Part shown: piece by piece, positions 48,179 through 60,200 of the stretch
How the letters are laid out: every line of letters begins with the position of its first letter
Numbering within the stretch: position 1 is the first letter of the stretch
Origin: Climacteris rufus
Taxonomy: Eukaryota; Chordata; Aves; Passeriformes; Climacteridae
Reading direction: 5' to 3'
Assembly (NCBI GenBank): GCA_013398175.1
Contig: VZRZ01003845.1
Coordinates: forward strand, 459,900-523,899
Length of the DNA stretch: 64,000 nt
Program-made: the position numbers and the translations under genes
The notes under the pieces: generated by a model
What the model was told of the DNA's origin: nothing
Database searches by the model: none
The model's input: the letters and a program-made list of their open reading frames with translations, nothing else

Positions 48179-48379
48179 TCATTTCAACATCTTCATCAGC
48201 ACAGGTGCCAGTTGCTCTTTCAGCTGTGGATCAATTTGAATATTGCTCAGTTCTTTGATATTGAGGATCATTTCATGGGCTTGGAAAAAAAGCTCTTTCC
48301 CCACAGCATCCTCCACCCGCCTGCGCCACTCCCTCAGCCTGGGTCTGTCTTCAAAGATGTCACAACCAACTCCAACAGG
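48179..48379 (-). CDS. GSTT1: GSTT1 exon 5 (C-terminus, 66 residues plus stop)
   Basis: Acceptor CTGCAG; encodes PVGVGCDIFEDRPRLREWRR, then AVGKELFFQAHEMILNIKEL and ends LAPVLMKMLK, TAA. Phase 0 start. Confidence 0.96.
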   Translation of the reverse strand, partial: PVGVGCDIFEDRPRLREWRRRVEDAVGKELFFQAHEMILNIKELSNIQIDPQLKEQLAPVLMKMLK

Positions 48380-51300
48380 CTGCAGAAAGGGGAGAGAGCA
48401 CCAGTGAGGCTTTAGGCAGTCACTTCTTAACCAAAACAACAGGCACTGCAAGTGTCCCTGCAGGTACAGGTAAAGGGAAAAAAATGAAGAGCTCATAGAG
48501 GAGCAGCAGGAAGGAGGGAAATCTCCTGTGGTCGGGTGTGCCTGTCTGGGGGACACAGCAGTTAAATGACATTGACAAGTCAGTTCCTGGGTGCTGGAAC
48601 AGCTGTTAAGTACAGCATAGATGACCACACACTGTGAGTGATTTTCAGCCACAGCACAGAGGATGAGTGGGGCTGGCAGCTCCAGGGACCACTGCCCAGT
48701 TTGCAGTACAGAGTGCTGTGTTATACAGCAACACCCCCACACAAAATGTTAAGTGTTAACTGAACCAGTGTCCTAAATGACATAATCTACCCCCCTTCTA
48801 CTTTCTGCCTGGGCCATTCTCTGGAACACAATGTAGAGAAGCAGAACTGCTATTTTTCAATCCCTTGGACACTGAACTGCGAGAAAGAATCACTGCTGGG
48901 CTGCAGGATCCAGGCCCTGATGGTCTGGCAGAGAACAACCAATTTGTAACAGACTTGATTTGATTGCCTTTGTCTGAAATTAATTCTTGCAACCTCCAGA
49001 CATGGCATGGGGAAGTACCATATTCATGAGTGACAAAAATATTCCTATATTGTTTTCTCATTTCATCAGACCTGTCTGCTATTGCTTCTCACTTATATAT
49101 ATACCTCCTTCTTTGCAGGTTAAAAATAAAGTCATGATAAAAAATGAAGAAGAGGTGTTGCTAGAGAAGAGAAACAAAAGAGCTCTGTTGCAGCCAGCTT
49201 TTTTTTGTTGTTTTTCACTGGTTTTCTGAACCCACTCCCACATTCTCCCCATTGTCTTAGGCCAGTTCTGCTGAGATAGACCCTTGCTTCTCCTTCTAGT
49301 GAAGTGTTACCACATGCTGCACCCTCCCTGCCCAGCAGCATCTGTTTGCCCTTGTGCTGACACTTCCTTACCACACTCCAGCACTCACTTGCATCAGTTC
49401 CACAATGGCCACAAGATCTGCCAGGGAGATCTCACTGCCAATGATAAAAGCTTTGTCCTGCAGAAACCTCTCCTCAAATTGCTTCAGGGAAGTGGAAAGC
49501 CCCTCCATAACCTCCTGGAGCTTCTCAGAGGGCAGTGGCTGCCCTGTGAAGAGGGGAATCAACACCTGAAGAGAGAAGGGACTTAAGAGAACAGATGACC
49601 ATCTTCTCATGGATCTGGTGGTAGTAATTTAAGTTACAGCTCCTGATCATCAGCGATCCTACAAAGCTGCAGAAAGGGATGGTAGAGCTTCATGGACTGC
49701 TGCAGCCCCAAGGAGCTCCTGGACAGAGAGCACACAGGCAGTCCTAAGTGGCTGACCTGCCATGACACTGAACTCCAGCAAATCAGCAGCAATGTATGGA
49801 ACAAAATCAAGGATTCTCAGCTCATTTTGGCCTGGCAGCTGTGCCCTCCCACTCCACCCTGTTGTGTTACAAAAGAAAAATGGACAACAGCTCCAGGGAA
49901 GACAAATCTCTGCCACAGTCATGTCTGTTACATCCTCTGTTTCACCAGGCAGCCAAGGCAGGTCAGCAGCTGCCCAGCAGCCACCCCTGGCAGCCACCCT
50001 CTGTGGGACTGGGTGCTGGAGGCAGCTGCCTGTCCCACAGGGAGATGGACAGGAGGGAATGGTGGTGGCTGTGGCAGGAGCATTGGAAGGACCAGAATGC
50101 ATCAACACTGGCTGGAGAGGCAGAAATGCCTTCCTCTGTGTGACAGCAGGCAGCAAGGCTAGGAGTGGTCAGCACCATTTTTACAGGAGCCTTTCTGTGG
50201 CCTCCCAAGCATCACTCTGTAAGCCAGTAGAAATTTTCCCAGAGGAATCACGTAACTGCAGTCCTTGTGTCTCCACAGACTTGCTGGCACAGGGGGTAGT
50301 TGCCTTTCTCTGATATTTTTCACCCCTCACAGAGGTGTACGCACCACTGGAGCCCACAGTGTTTCACAACTATGCTGCCTCCAACTTCAACAGCTAAAGA
50401 AATATAGTTTATTTAGAGAATCAAAATTAAAGATACAAATTTCAGTCAGTGCGAGCTCACTGAACTTCTGCTTACTGCTATTATATTCAATAATTCAAGC
50501 TGGGATTGCTTAATCCAAACCAGGATTTTGGCCAAATACATGTGGAATCTATTTCATCAGAAAATTCATGGCTAGTTCTCTTCCTAAGTGGCTCCAATTA
50601 TGCATGATGGGATCTTTGGGTAAAATCACTTGAAATAGCATCTTCTTCTCTTTCCTCATCTCAGGGCAGTCTGTCTTCTCTCATTTCTAGCTAGTATGCT
50701 TCTCTGACATGGTGGCTTTATATGTTTCCATATTTACAGTTATTCTAAGGACTTTTTCTGCATCTGGGTTATCTAATCATGAGCAGCAATTAGTTGGATT
50801 TCTTTCCCTTGGAGCACTGCAGTAACAGCCTGAAGAGGCTGGAAGACAATGCTTCTTGTATGAATCTGACTCATATTTGAATGACTTCTCTGTACTCTAT
50901 AAACAAAAAACCAAATATCAATAAATTCAAGAAGATAAATGAGTCCTGATATGCTTTGTTAGGCACAAACAAGGGAAAACTTTACAGTGGAGGAGTGAAG
51001 TTCTTACCTGTTTACTAGCCATCCTGATTTAATCTGAAATTCCATACCACAGCTGTCCTTGCAGGGCTATATTTGCACCTGGGTCTCTCTAAGGATAGTT
51101 GCATTAACTGTCTGTCGAGTTGGCTGGAAATTGGTGTCCAACAAAATCATCTGATATTAAATTATTTTCTGGCTCTCAGGGTGATTCTGTTAATTTTGCC
51201 TAAATGTAAATTGACCTGACTACTCTAAGTAAAGAAAATCTCCCTCTCTATGTCTCTCTTCTCTCTGTCCCTGAGCCTATTTCAGAGAAGCACATCAGTG

Positions 51301-53109
51301 TGCTGGAAGCAGAAGGCTCCTTCTGGATTTCCACCCTGACGAGGCTGCAGGGACTTGTGTGAAGAATGCAAGTCTTTCTGCTTCCAGCAACAAAACACTC
51401 ACCAAAGCCAAACTGTGCCTATGTGCACACTCTGCACAGCTGTGCAGTGTGGGGGAGGCCCTTGGCGGCAATACCCAATCTGTTACATATTTGCTCACAA
51501 AACCAGGCCATGCAAGTCTGTTGGGTTTTAGACCTTCTGACCTACTTTAAGGAAGAAACCAAAACGGCCAAAGCTGCTTTGGCCAAATCCTGACGTTGAT
51601 CAGTTTGAAACAGCTCCCTCTCCAACAGCTCCTTTCAGCCAGGGATGGCCCAGGTTTGTTGTTTCAGCATGACAAGCTGTCTCTGAAATGGGGCTGTTCA
51701 AATGCTAAGTAGTCTCACAGGAAAATCTCCCTTTACTCACGTTTTTACATTCAGTCTGCTTACCTTGATCCACATGGTCTTAGGAGCATTGGCCCTGATG
51801 TTAGCATGGTGCCAGGACAGGTACTCATCCACCCGGGCCCGTTTTTGGATGTCCGAGGGGTACCAGTGGTCGGGAGTGTTGTACTTGCGGCACAGATACA
51901 GCAGAATGGCAGTGCTGCCCAGGCATCCAGGGGAGACAAGAGACGGGTCAGGCACTTGTGATGCACAAGGCTTTTGCCTAAGCTCCCTCTCCTGCTCCTC
52001 CTGAACTTGTTGCTTCCACTAAGAAACATTCAGATCAGGATTTCCAGTGGAGTCTAGGGACATGTAAAGGCATCTAATTCATGTTGACATCAGTGGCCCT
52101 TAATCACCTTGGCTTCTATGAAAACTTTAAGCTGCTGGAAAATCACAGCACTGTTGTATGGTGCTGCTGGGCAGTACTGGGGTAAACAAGCAAAAAACCT
52201 CCATGATCATCTATCAGTGGTGGTACCTTCACTTGCTCCTTGACTGTTCTAACCCATCTCTCAGAGACCTGTGCATGCTTCTGTGCTTGTGTACTAAATG
52301 AAGCTCTCTGATGGGTTATATTGCCTTTTCATCAGCTCTGTCTCCAGCCTGCAGCTTCCACTGAAGTCAGTGGAAGTCTCAGAAAGAAAACCCTACAGAA
52401 TATTTTTGTGTTTGTCCAGATGTTTATACTTTCACTAACTGGCAGGAGTCAGATGGAAAAATGTCTTAGTCATCTGCAACAATACTTAGGCCGTTTCTAC
52501 AAAAAAGATGCCACAGAAAATGTGCTGACAAAATGGAAGATAATGCAGACACCCCTACCATGCTGATACTACTATGGTTAAATTATTTCAGTATTATGAC
52601 ATCATCAACCAGTGTCCATATTAATCTTTTAATGTAAAGCCTAAATTTTATCTTTGTAGATGTTCACTCAGCCTTTATGACTAATTTACATAAACAGAAT
52701 TCTTTCCTAGAGTAAAAGGGATTTCTTTCCCTAGGGTGAAAGGGATTTTTATAAGCTTTAAACATTTCCCAGAAATGTTTATAATCCCATTTTGAGGTAA
52801 GTGCATTCAGGGTGAGATCAAGAAGCTAAGTCAGCTGAGTTGTTTACATTCTGAAAGATAATTCAAACAGAAAATGGAAAGAGATGAAATGAGGTTATAC
52901 GATTAAAAATAACCAGCATGTTAATATATTCTGTGATCCTTAATTATTCCATGGGAATGACATCTTCTGAATGCAGCACACATTGCTGGTACCCAAGGAA
53001 GTCTAAGGACTGAGTTCTTACCATTCTGCAAGGGTGAAGTCTCCGTCCTTCAGTGCTGGTACTTTCTTCAAGAGGCTGACTTTGCCAGCACCTTCACTAT
53101 TTGATGTTC
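48179..53109 (-). CDS. GSTT1: GSTT1, glutathione S-transferase theta 1 (exons 2-5; exon 1 not assembled)
   Basis: Cytosolic theta-class GST, which conjugates glutathione to small electrophiles such as halomethanes and epoxides. Four exons (88, 151, 177 and 201 coding bases) join in phase and read like chicken GSTT1: SLLKKVPALKDGDFTLAE, NTPDHWYPSDI, ANAPKTMWIK, GSEISLADLVAIVELMQ and DIFEDRPRL. Exons 2-3 complete the thioredoxin-fold domain; exons 4-5 form the helical C-terminal domain. Exon 2 begins with GTSNSEGAGK before the conserved block, like the chicken protein and unlike human. Exon 1, carrying the catalytic serine, is not visible and probably sits in the gap at 56634-57295. In the C-terminal tail (LAPVLMKMLK) the residue aligned with human Trp234 is Val. 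No internal stop or frameshift. Confidence 0.95.
49389..49565 (-). CDS. GSTT1: GSTT1 exon 4 (59 residues)
   Basis: 177 bases, phase 0/0, acceptor CAG, donor GTGAGTGC. Encodes VLIPLFTGQPLPSEKLQEVM and KAFIIGSEISLADLVAIVEL; contains the S-x-A-D N-capping/hydrophobic staple region typical of GST helical domains. Confidence 0.97.
51764..51914 (-). CDS. GSTT1: GSTT1 exon 3
   Basis: 151 bases, the usual theta-class exon 3 length. Completes a cysteine codon (TG|C), then TAILLYLCRKYNTPDHWYPS and DEYLSWHHANIRANAPKTMW. Donor GTAAGC. Confidence 0.97.
53022..53109 (-). CDS. GSTT1: GSTT1 exon 2
   Basis: 88 bases, acceptor TTCTTAG, donor GTAAG. Needs one upstream base for its first codon, then TSNSEGAGKVSLLKKVPALK and DGDFTLAE. 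The K-V-P-A-L with cis-proline and the following acidic/Ser region are the glutathione-binding core. Confidence 0.95.
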
Positions 53110-55842
53110 CTAAGAACATGAACAGACAAGTCTGAGGTTAAAAGTGTATTGGCCAGTGCATGATAAATGAAATATCTGCAGCCAACTGGACGATCAGTGA
53201 ATTGTGTGAGGTTTTCCTGATATGGTTGGAGCTCACAACTGAAAGGTAATGCAGAGGCAGAGTCAGTGTCAGAGCTGTCTGCAGAGGGCACTCGGCTCAG
53301 GCTGGGCACATGGCATGGAGCAGTTTAGATTTCTCTGCAGGAGTCCTATTGCTTGACTCAGGTACCAGGATACTTGCAAAACTTACTGACAAAAATCACT
53401 CCCTGGGAGACACTTAGATACCACAGTGAAGATGCTGGTATGGAAAACACCATTGCAGATAACCAGAAATAGCTGACATGACTTGAGATCAGTTACAGCT
53501 TTAGAGACAGAAGGGAAAAAGAGAGAAGCTGAAGACAACTGAGCACCTACAGAATATTCAGTACTTGTCAAGGGAACAGAGTCTGGAAAAGTTGTGTTTG
53601 CATATAGCACATCGTAACAAGGGCAGGTGGTTGCTACTCCTGCTCCTGTTCCCACAGGCATCACCAAAACAAAGCAATTTTCCTGCAGTTTGTAAATGTG
53701 GCTGACTCCAGCTGGGATGGTCATGATGGAAAGAACTGAAAAGCCCTGTGCCCACAGAGATCACTGCAGTGACTGATAATAAATGAGAACCTGGCTGAAT
53801 AATAGACACACTGAGCAAAATCTTTTTCTTGTTTTTTTTTTTTTTTGTTTCCGAAGAACAGAGGGAATCAAGCATTTACACAAAAAGTGAACACTGTCAA
53901 TGGAGCTGATCCTTCAGGAGACACGCAGCTAAGGATGCTTCCAGAGTTTTTGCTGGGATAGGGAAAAGGTGAATGCCAGCAGTACAACAGAGGGCTCATT
54001 CAATAATCTCCTCTGCCAGAGTGAACATTCACTAGGGGCAGGGAAGCTCAGACACCTCGACCCTGCATTACTCCTGGCTCTGCATATCAACCTCCTTCTG
54101 ACAGGGAAATGCAGGAGGAAGATACCATCCTGTAAGAATTGAAACTCCACAGTCCCTTGGAGGAATTAACAGCTGACTATCTAATCAGGCTTTCAGTTTC
54201 CCACTGCTGGCACCGGACTTGCCAGTCAGCAGTTAAATGCCAGGGAATTGTACAACAGTCCAGGAATACCTGAGAAAGAAAAGCTGTGAGGAATTTGTTT
54301 GCTTTGCTCATTTTAAGTGCTCCTGAGAAGGAGACATGACATTTAGGGTGCAAATCCTGATCAAATCAGTGTGACCAGCAGGAGGTCTTGTACAAAAATC
54401 CCTTTGTTCCAAAAAAATCCCCCCAAAAAGGACCATTAACTTACAGTGATCTCCATCTCTAAGAACTATTTGTACCCATTGAGGAGGCAGTGGCAGTGTC
54501 TACTTTACTGGACAAATGTGCAGCAGGAAATAGTCTCCAGGAAATAAAACCAGCCTCTGGACAAACAAGTTTGTTTGCAGTTTGGTTTAGGAAGGGGTGG
54601 GAGAAGGCAGCTTGCTACGTTACAATTACAGACTGTTTTCCCTATGTCAATTTCACACAATGAGTTAAATCAAGCAGAGCATACATTACCACCCTGTTAT
54701 TTGTTCTAGCTGACTAGCCTCTGCCTTGTTTCTTCTTTGAGAAGCGCTTTTTAAAAAAATTCCAATGTAAGTAGCTTCATCAGAGACAAAGGTTCACATT
54801 CATCTGTTATTTGAATGGATGCAAACCCATATCTTCCCACTCTTTAGGAAAAGTCTCTGGCTACCTGCTGTGAGGGTGGCCTCCAGCTTGGAGGTTCCAT
54901 CTGCACAGTACAACCAGGCAACACTGTCAGGAGAGGTAGGAACACAGGGCTTCTTAAGAATAAGAGCCTGACAAAAAGTGCAAGTTTAGCTTAATAATTT
55001 AGAAAATTGAGTAAAAAAAATAAAAATGCTGAAAAATCAAGCCAGCAGGTGAAGCATAAGGTGCCTCACACCCATGATTTGTATTATAAAAACAGCGAGG
55101 CACATTTTTGTAAACCTGCTGTCCTGCAAGGAATTGCTCAGGGAAGGTGTTTGGTTCTGTGCTTTTAGAAGGGCTCCAAAGACCAGTGGCCATCACACAT
55201 CCAGCTCTGGTGAGAACTGTAGTGTTCAGGTGGTCCTTGGAAAAATGCAGGAGAAAGTTGCCAGCCAGTAATGCTTACAGCTAATGAGCAGGCCCTTGTC
55301 AGACCCAGCTATTTGGTTGTCCTGCTGTCTTTGTTTATTATCCAGGGCAGCAGGAAACTAAGAAACAAGGACATGAGAAGTAAGCAGTTGGTGAGGGCAG
55401 CCTGAATCGGATTTCAGACAGCTTTCATCATACAGCAACCCTAGCAGGCATACTGAGCATATTTGTTCCCTGATGGGACTAACATGTCATTACAGCAGGT
55501 TGGACAGTAGGTCAGCCTGCACCACAACCCAGAGGTGGCATCATTTACTTTGGTTTGTACAGGGTCTTTGCACACAAACATAAAAGACCTGTGCCAAGAC
55601 TCTGTGACTGAGCTGCAAACTGGAAAATGCCTTGGTGTGAACACTAACTCCAGGCTGCTTCATTGGGACCGACTGCTCATTGTCTGAAAATAGAGACCAA
55701 TAATTGTATTTGCCGTTTACCAGTGTTTAAGCTTGTGCCTCTCTTCCAGCCAGCAGAGCCAGCCTTTTTGTTTAGTGGTTAACACCAGTTGTATCTGGTG
55801 TATTTAGTTCTTGATGACCCCCAAGGATGGAGATACAGATAT

Positions 55843-55870
55843 ACACACACACACACACACACACGTGTGT
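55843..55870. repeat. (AC)11(GT)3 microsatellite
   Basis: Eleven AC units run directly into GTGTGT, giving a short inverted symmetry. Confidence 0.95.
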
Positions 55871-56339
55871 CATGTTGAGCTTTGAGGAGTAACTTTAACG
55901 AGCAGAGTATACACAGTCAAAAAGCAGAGCAGGCTGCACACATGAGGAAATCTTAAGCATAAGTCATAGTGCAAGGAGGGAGGTTTGTTGATGAGTGAGA
56001 AAAGAGTGGTGGAGAAGATTTTACAAAAATAGAAGGGAAAAAATCCGGTTTATTTGCCACTCACATACCTGCCTAATCATCTCCTCAGCCAAGGGTTTCC
56101 AAATAATATGCTTGCCTTAGGCACAAAAGTAACAATTTACTAGGAAAATGCAACTTTTAACTGGGCAATAGTCATACAGTTGGACGAGCCTGAGCAGCTG
56201 AGTGTTTCTGCAAAGTACAGCATTCCCAGAGCACTCCTCGGCTGTCACTGTGACTAATTTGCTAGAAATGGCTAGAGGAACATTCCTCGGAGAGCCACAA
56301 AAATAGATGCAGCAGAGCTACGAGGCTGCTCTGGGAACA

Positions 56340-56633
56340 GGAGCCGCACGGTCAGACCACTGCGTTCAATGCCCCTGGGCAGCGCACGGATTCAGCATCA
56401 CTCGGGTGACCCCGGGAGCTCGTCCTTCCCTCCCACCGGGCCGAAGGACGCGCTGCCGCTCCTGTGCCGGGAGGCGAAGGGGCTCCCCGGGGGCCGGGAG
56501 GGCAAACCCTCGCCAGGTCCAGGGCCGCAGCGACGGGCCCAGCCCGGCCCCCGCCCGGGAACCGCGTTACAGCGCCGAGGGCTCGCGGGGCCCGTCCGCT
56601 GCCTCCCCGCCCGCGGGGCCGCTCGGGGCTCGG
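56340..56633 (-). promoter_or_regulatory. CpG-island flank near the GSTT1 5' end
   Basis: About 300 bases of very high GC and CpG content end at the gap. As GSTT1 is transcribed leftward, this is most likely the downstream half of the island (exon 1 edge/intron 1). No GSTT exon 1 motif (M-G-L-E-L-Y-L-D-L type) could be read here. Confidence 0.5.
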
Positions 56634-57295
56634 NNNNNNNNNNNNNNNNNNNNNNNNNNNNNNNNNNNNNNNNNNNNNNNNNNNNNNNNNNNNNNNNNNN
56701 NNNNNNNNNNNNNNNNNNNNNNNNNNNNNNNNNNNNNNNNNNNNNNNNNNNNNNNNNNNNNNNNNNNNNNNNNNNNNNNNNNNNNNNNNNNNNNNNNNNN
56801 NNNNNNNNNNNNNNNNNNNNNNNNNNNNNNNNNNNNNNNNNNNNNNNNNNNNNNNNNNNNNNNNNNNNNNNNNNNNNNNNNNNNNNNNNNNNNNNNNNNN
56901 NNNNNNNNNNNNNNNNNNNNNNNNNNNNNNNNNNNNNNNNNNNNNNNNNNNNNNNNNNNNNNNNNNNNNNNNNNNNNNNNNNNNNNNNNNNNNNNNNNNN
57001 NNNNNNNNNNNNNNNNNNNNNNNNNNNNNNNNNNNNNNNNNNNNNNNNNNNNNNNNNNNNNNNNNNNNNNNNNNNNNNNNNNNNNNNNNNNNNNNNNNNN
57101 NNNNNNNNNNNNNNNNNNNNNNNNNNNNNNNNNNNNNNNNNNNNNNNNNNNNNNNNNNNNNNNNNNNNNNNNNNNNNNNNNNNNNNNNNNNNNNNNNNNN
57201 NNNNNNNNNNNNNNNNNNNNNNNNNNNNNNNNNNNNNNNNNNNNNNNNNNNNNNNNNNNNNNNNNNNNNNNNNNNNNNNNNNNNNNNNNNNNNNN
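56634..57295. other. Assembly gap (662 N), probable site of GSTT1 exon 1 and promoter
   Basis: Run of N at the expected position upstream of GSTT1 exon 2, next to a CpG island. ORFs spanning it are artefacts. Confidence 0.9.
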
Positions 57296-60200
57296 TTTTC
57301 CTTCAGGAAAGGAAGGTAACGTGAGTAGTGAGTAGCGAGTAAGAGTCAATTACCACCCTCAAAAGGAAGGTTGGCACTAAGCAATGCCCCCCACTCCCCT
57401 CAGCAGCCTTGGCTGGCACCACAGGGGCTCGGTAGCTGCTCTCATCCCCAGCATCCCACTACGACTCTCCAAGGTAAATGCTTGGTTTTATTACACAGTT
57501 CAGCAGGGCTGTGCCACGCTGCAGACAGGGCCTTTGCACAATGTCCTCTAAGCCAGCGTTAATCACGCACCGCCAGATCTCAGTGTGGTTTTCAGTTCAG
57601 ACCATAATTCTTTGGTCACGTAGTCTCTGCCCAGTGCTGCAAGGTGACATCTGAATGGCAGTGAAGTGTGGAGGACTTCTCTCTGGGCATTTTGTCTGCG
57701 TACTCACTCAAAGTGACTTTCCTGTCTCCCTGGTATTTGTCACTTCAGATTTTCATGGAAGTGGAGGAGAACTAAAGAAGCATGGAGTGGATTCAAGCCC
57801 TTGCACTGGGCCTGCAGTGTTTCTCAGCTGTGGGATTCAGAAGGTGACGTGCTAGCTGAGTACAGGGATTTCTGGGACTCTGGGAGATAGAGCAGCTGAA
57901 GCACTCAGGGCAAAGTCACCCCCAGTCAAACCCACCTCAGCTGCGCTGACACCTTGCTATCAGTGTTGTGCCAGAGAGCTTGTATGTCACACACAAGTCT
58001 TTGGAAAGCCTCAGAGAGAGGGAACTGGAGGATCAGTTGCACATTCTCTTGTGTAAAAGATGGTGAAAATGGTGGTGAAAAGGCTTGGGTACTGACATGG
58101 GAGCTTGTGGACTGGATAAATTACAAACTGGAACGCTTCCAGGGGTTTAGAACTCTCAGATTTAACACTGCACTGTAAGAATTTTTCAGTTTCTCAGCCA
58201 GAACAGGGAGAGTGGCTGTGCACACCCTTCACTTCTCTGCAGCACAGTTCACACTTTAGAGCACCTGCACTCAGCACCAGTATGCTGGAGATCAAGGCTC
58301 ATGGAGTATTGTGGCAGGTGCTTGAGTTCAAACTCCTTCAGTGCAAAGGAATCGTAAATGTTAAGGGAGTGGGGGAAAGGAGCGTGAAAGTGGCTCTGCA
58401 CAGGTAATAGTCTGACAAGTCCTTGTGCTTCAAAGTGCTGCCAATGTCCCTACTCTGAGATATCATTGAGAAGAGTGTTGATCTCAGTGGTGTGCAGCAA
58501 CGTTAGCAGTGTGGGTTCACTTTGCTCCTTCAGTTATGGTGCAGTTGATCTATTAGTCCTATCTGAACTTCAAAGATCTTTTCATGTGCCTTCTGGAAGT
58601 GTTCCTTCCTTAAGTTTTCCTCCAGTTTGCTGACTGCACTGTACAGCCCACATAACCAAAGAGGTATTTTTATCTGGTTGTGTTATAGGCCACTTGATTG
58701 ATTATTCCTGGCTCCAGGCTAGTGCTTCTAGCACTCTACTTTCATTTGACTCTATCACCTCAAAGGCCATTTTTCCTGCCTTTTTTTCTCTGTCAGCTTT
58801 TTGGAAACAGGAACAAGACAGAAAAAATGCATTAAGTTTTGCAGTTTATTTCTTAATCATTTAGAAAAAGTCTCTGGATGTTTTTCTGGTTTTTAAACAT
58901 TCCTCCTATTTTGTGTGTTCCAGCTTCATTTTATTCCAGAAATCACAGGTTCTCACCTATTTCCAAATAGCCCTGGCAAGAATTGAGGAAATTCAATCGA
59001 ACACGTTCAATTAAGTTGACACGTTAAGCTGACAGTGGAGGTGAAACCCCTCTCCCTTTCCAGGGTGAAAGGGGAGTGGACACTCAACAGACCTTGTACC
59101 AAGGCAGGCAAAACTCTTGCACAACCTGTTGGGTTTTGGCAGGCAGCTCCAGGGGCTTTCAGTCTGGGAATGGGAACCAGACAAGATCAAATGACACAAA
59201 GGAACAAAATGCAGAGGTGGAGGGATAGCAAAAGGCAAAGTACAAGGATGAGCAGCCTTATCTCCATGATTTAGAGCAAAAAAACAAGGTAGATTTATCT
59301 GTTTTATAACTCTGTGGCCATCCAAGGAGTTACTCTAGGGAGGTGCTTTTTCCTGCATGCATAGAAGGGCCCAAAATGCCACTGGTCACTGCACACACAC
59401 CAGGCAGAGACTATGGGAAAAACAATTTAAAATCTCTTCCTGTCACCATGACCAGGTGGAGTGAGGCAAGTGTGCTTATCCTTCGTGAAACAGCAGTGGA
59501 GGAGCACCAGAGAGCCAGCTCTGAACATAGTTCCAGCTTGGTTTTGAAGGCAGCTGTCCTTACAGGAGTGCACAAGCGGTGACATTTAAGGAACTTGTGC
59601 CTTACTCCAACGAGCAGAAAACTGGCTGAAGACTCTTATGTGGAGTTCTTGTGCTACAAGTATCGTAAATAAGAAAGTTTAAAAAAAAGACACTTTATTT
59701 GCCTGGGCTTGTGCAATGATTTGCACGCAGAGCAGCGCTGTCTGGAGATTCTGCAGGGACATGTGTGTCAAGAAAGGCTCTGCTCCCAAGTCCATTTTGA
59801 GTTCTGTCAAGATTAGCACCCTGCAAAATAGGCTCTTGGTTTTGATTATTTCTCTGCTCTGCTTGTACTTGAACAGAAGGTGTGGGAGACATTTATAGTG
59901 CTGGTAGATGTTTGCAGCAAGTCTGGACAGCCTTGGTGAGGCAGTGAAGGCACCTGTTTCATGGCAGGGGTGCACAGCAGCCCAGCTGGTGAGTGTGGTA
60001 AAGTTGTACGGTAGAGGGAAGGAAGTGGTTGGTGGTAAATTGTAAACAGGTTGTTCTCTTGAGGCTCAGCACTGCTGGCAGCTGCAGCAGCAGGGCAGCA
60101 CCATCAGGGATTGCTGCTCAGCACCAGCCATGCAAGCACTCCTAGGGTAAGCACAGAGCTGCTGTCATTGACTTTACTCACTGGCATGTAACAGGCCAAT

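Larger units (their letters stand above)
53110..56633 (-). other. GSTT1 intron 1 (part), GC-rich towards the gap
   Basis: No exon recognised. Contains a 15-base poly(T) (53832-53846), an (AC)11 microsatellite (55843-55864), a segment at about 55040-55210 that resembles 59260-59410, and a CpG-rich approach to the gap from about 56340. Confidence 0.6.

Noticed and set aside
49659..50313. Overlapping 100-180 residue ORFs in GSTT1 intron 3
   Set aside because: They lie between verified exons, open on both strands, with no domain; chance ORFs in moderately GC-rich intron.
56560..56633. GSTT1 exon 1 end in the GC-rich left flank of the gap (an ERPR-like reading)
   Set aside because: No GT donor in the phase needed to join exon 2 without a stop, and no upstream conserved GST motif.
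56307..57349. Long ORFs across 56.3-57.35 kb
   Set aside because: They also span an N gap; the flanking residues are GC-rich low complexity without GST motifs.
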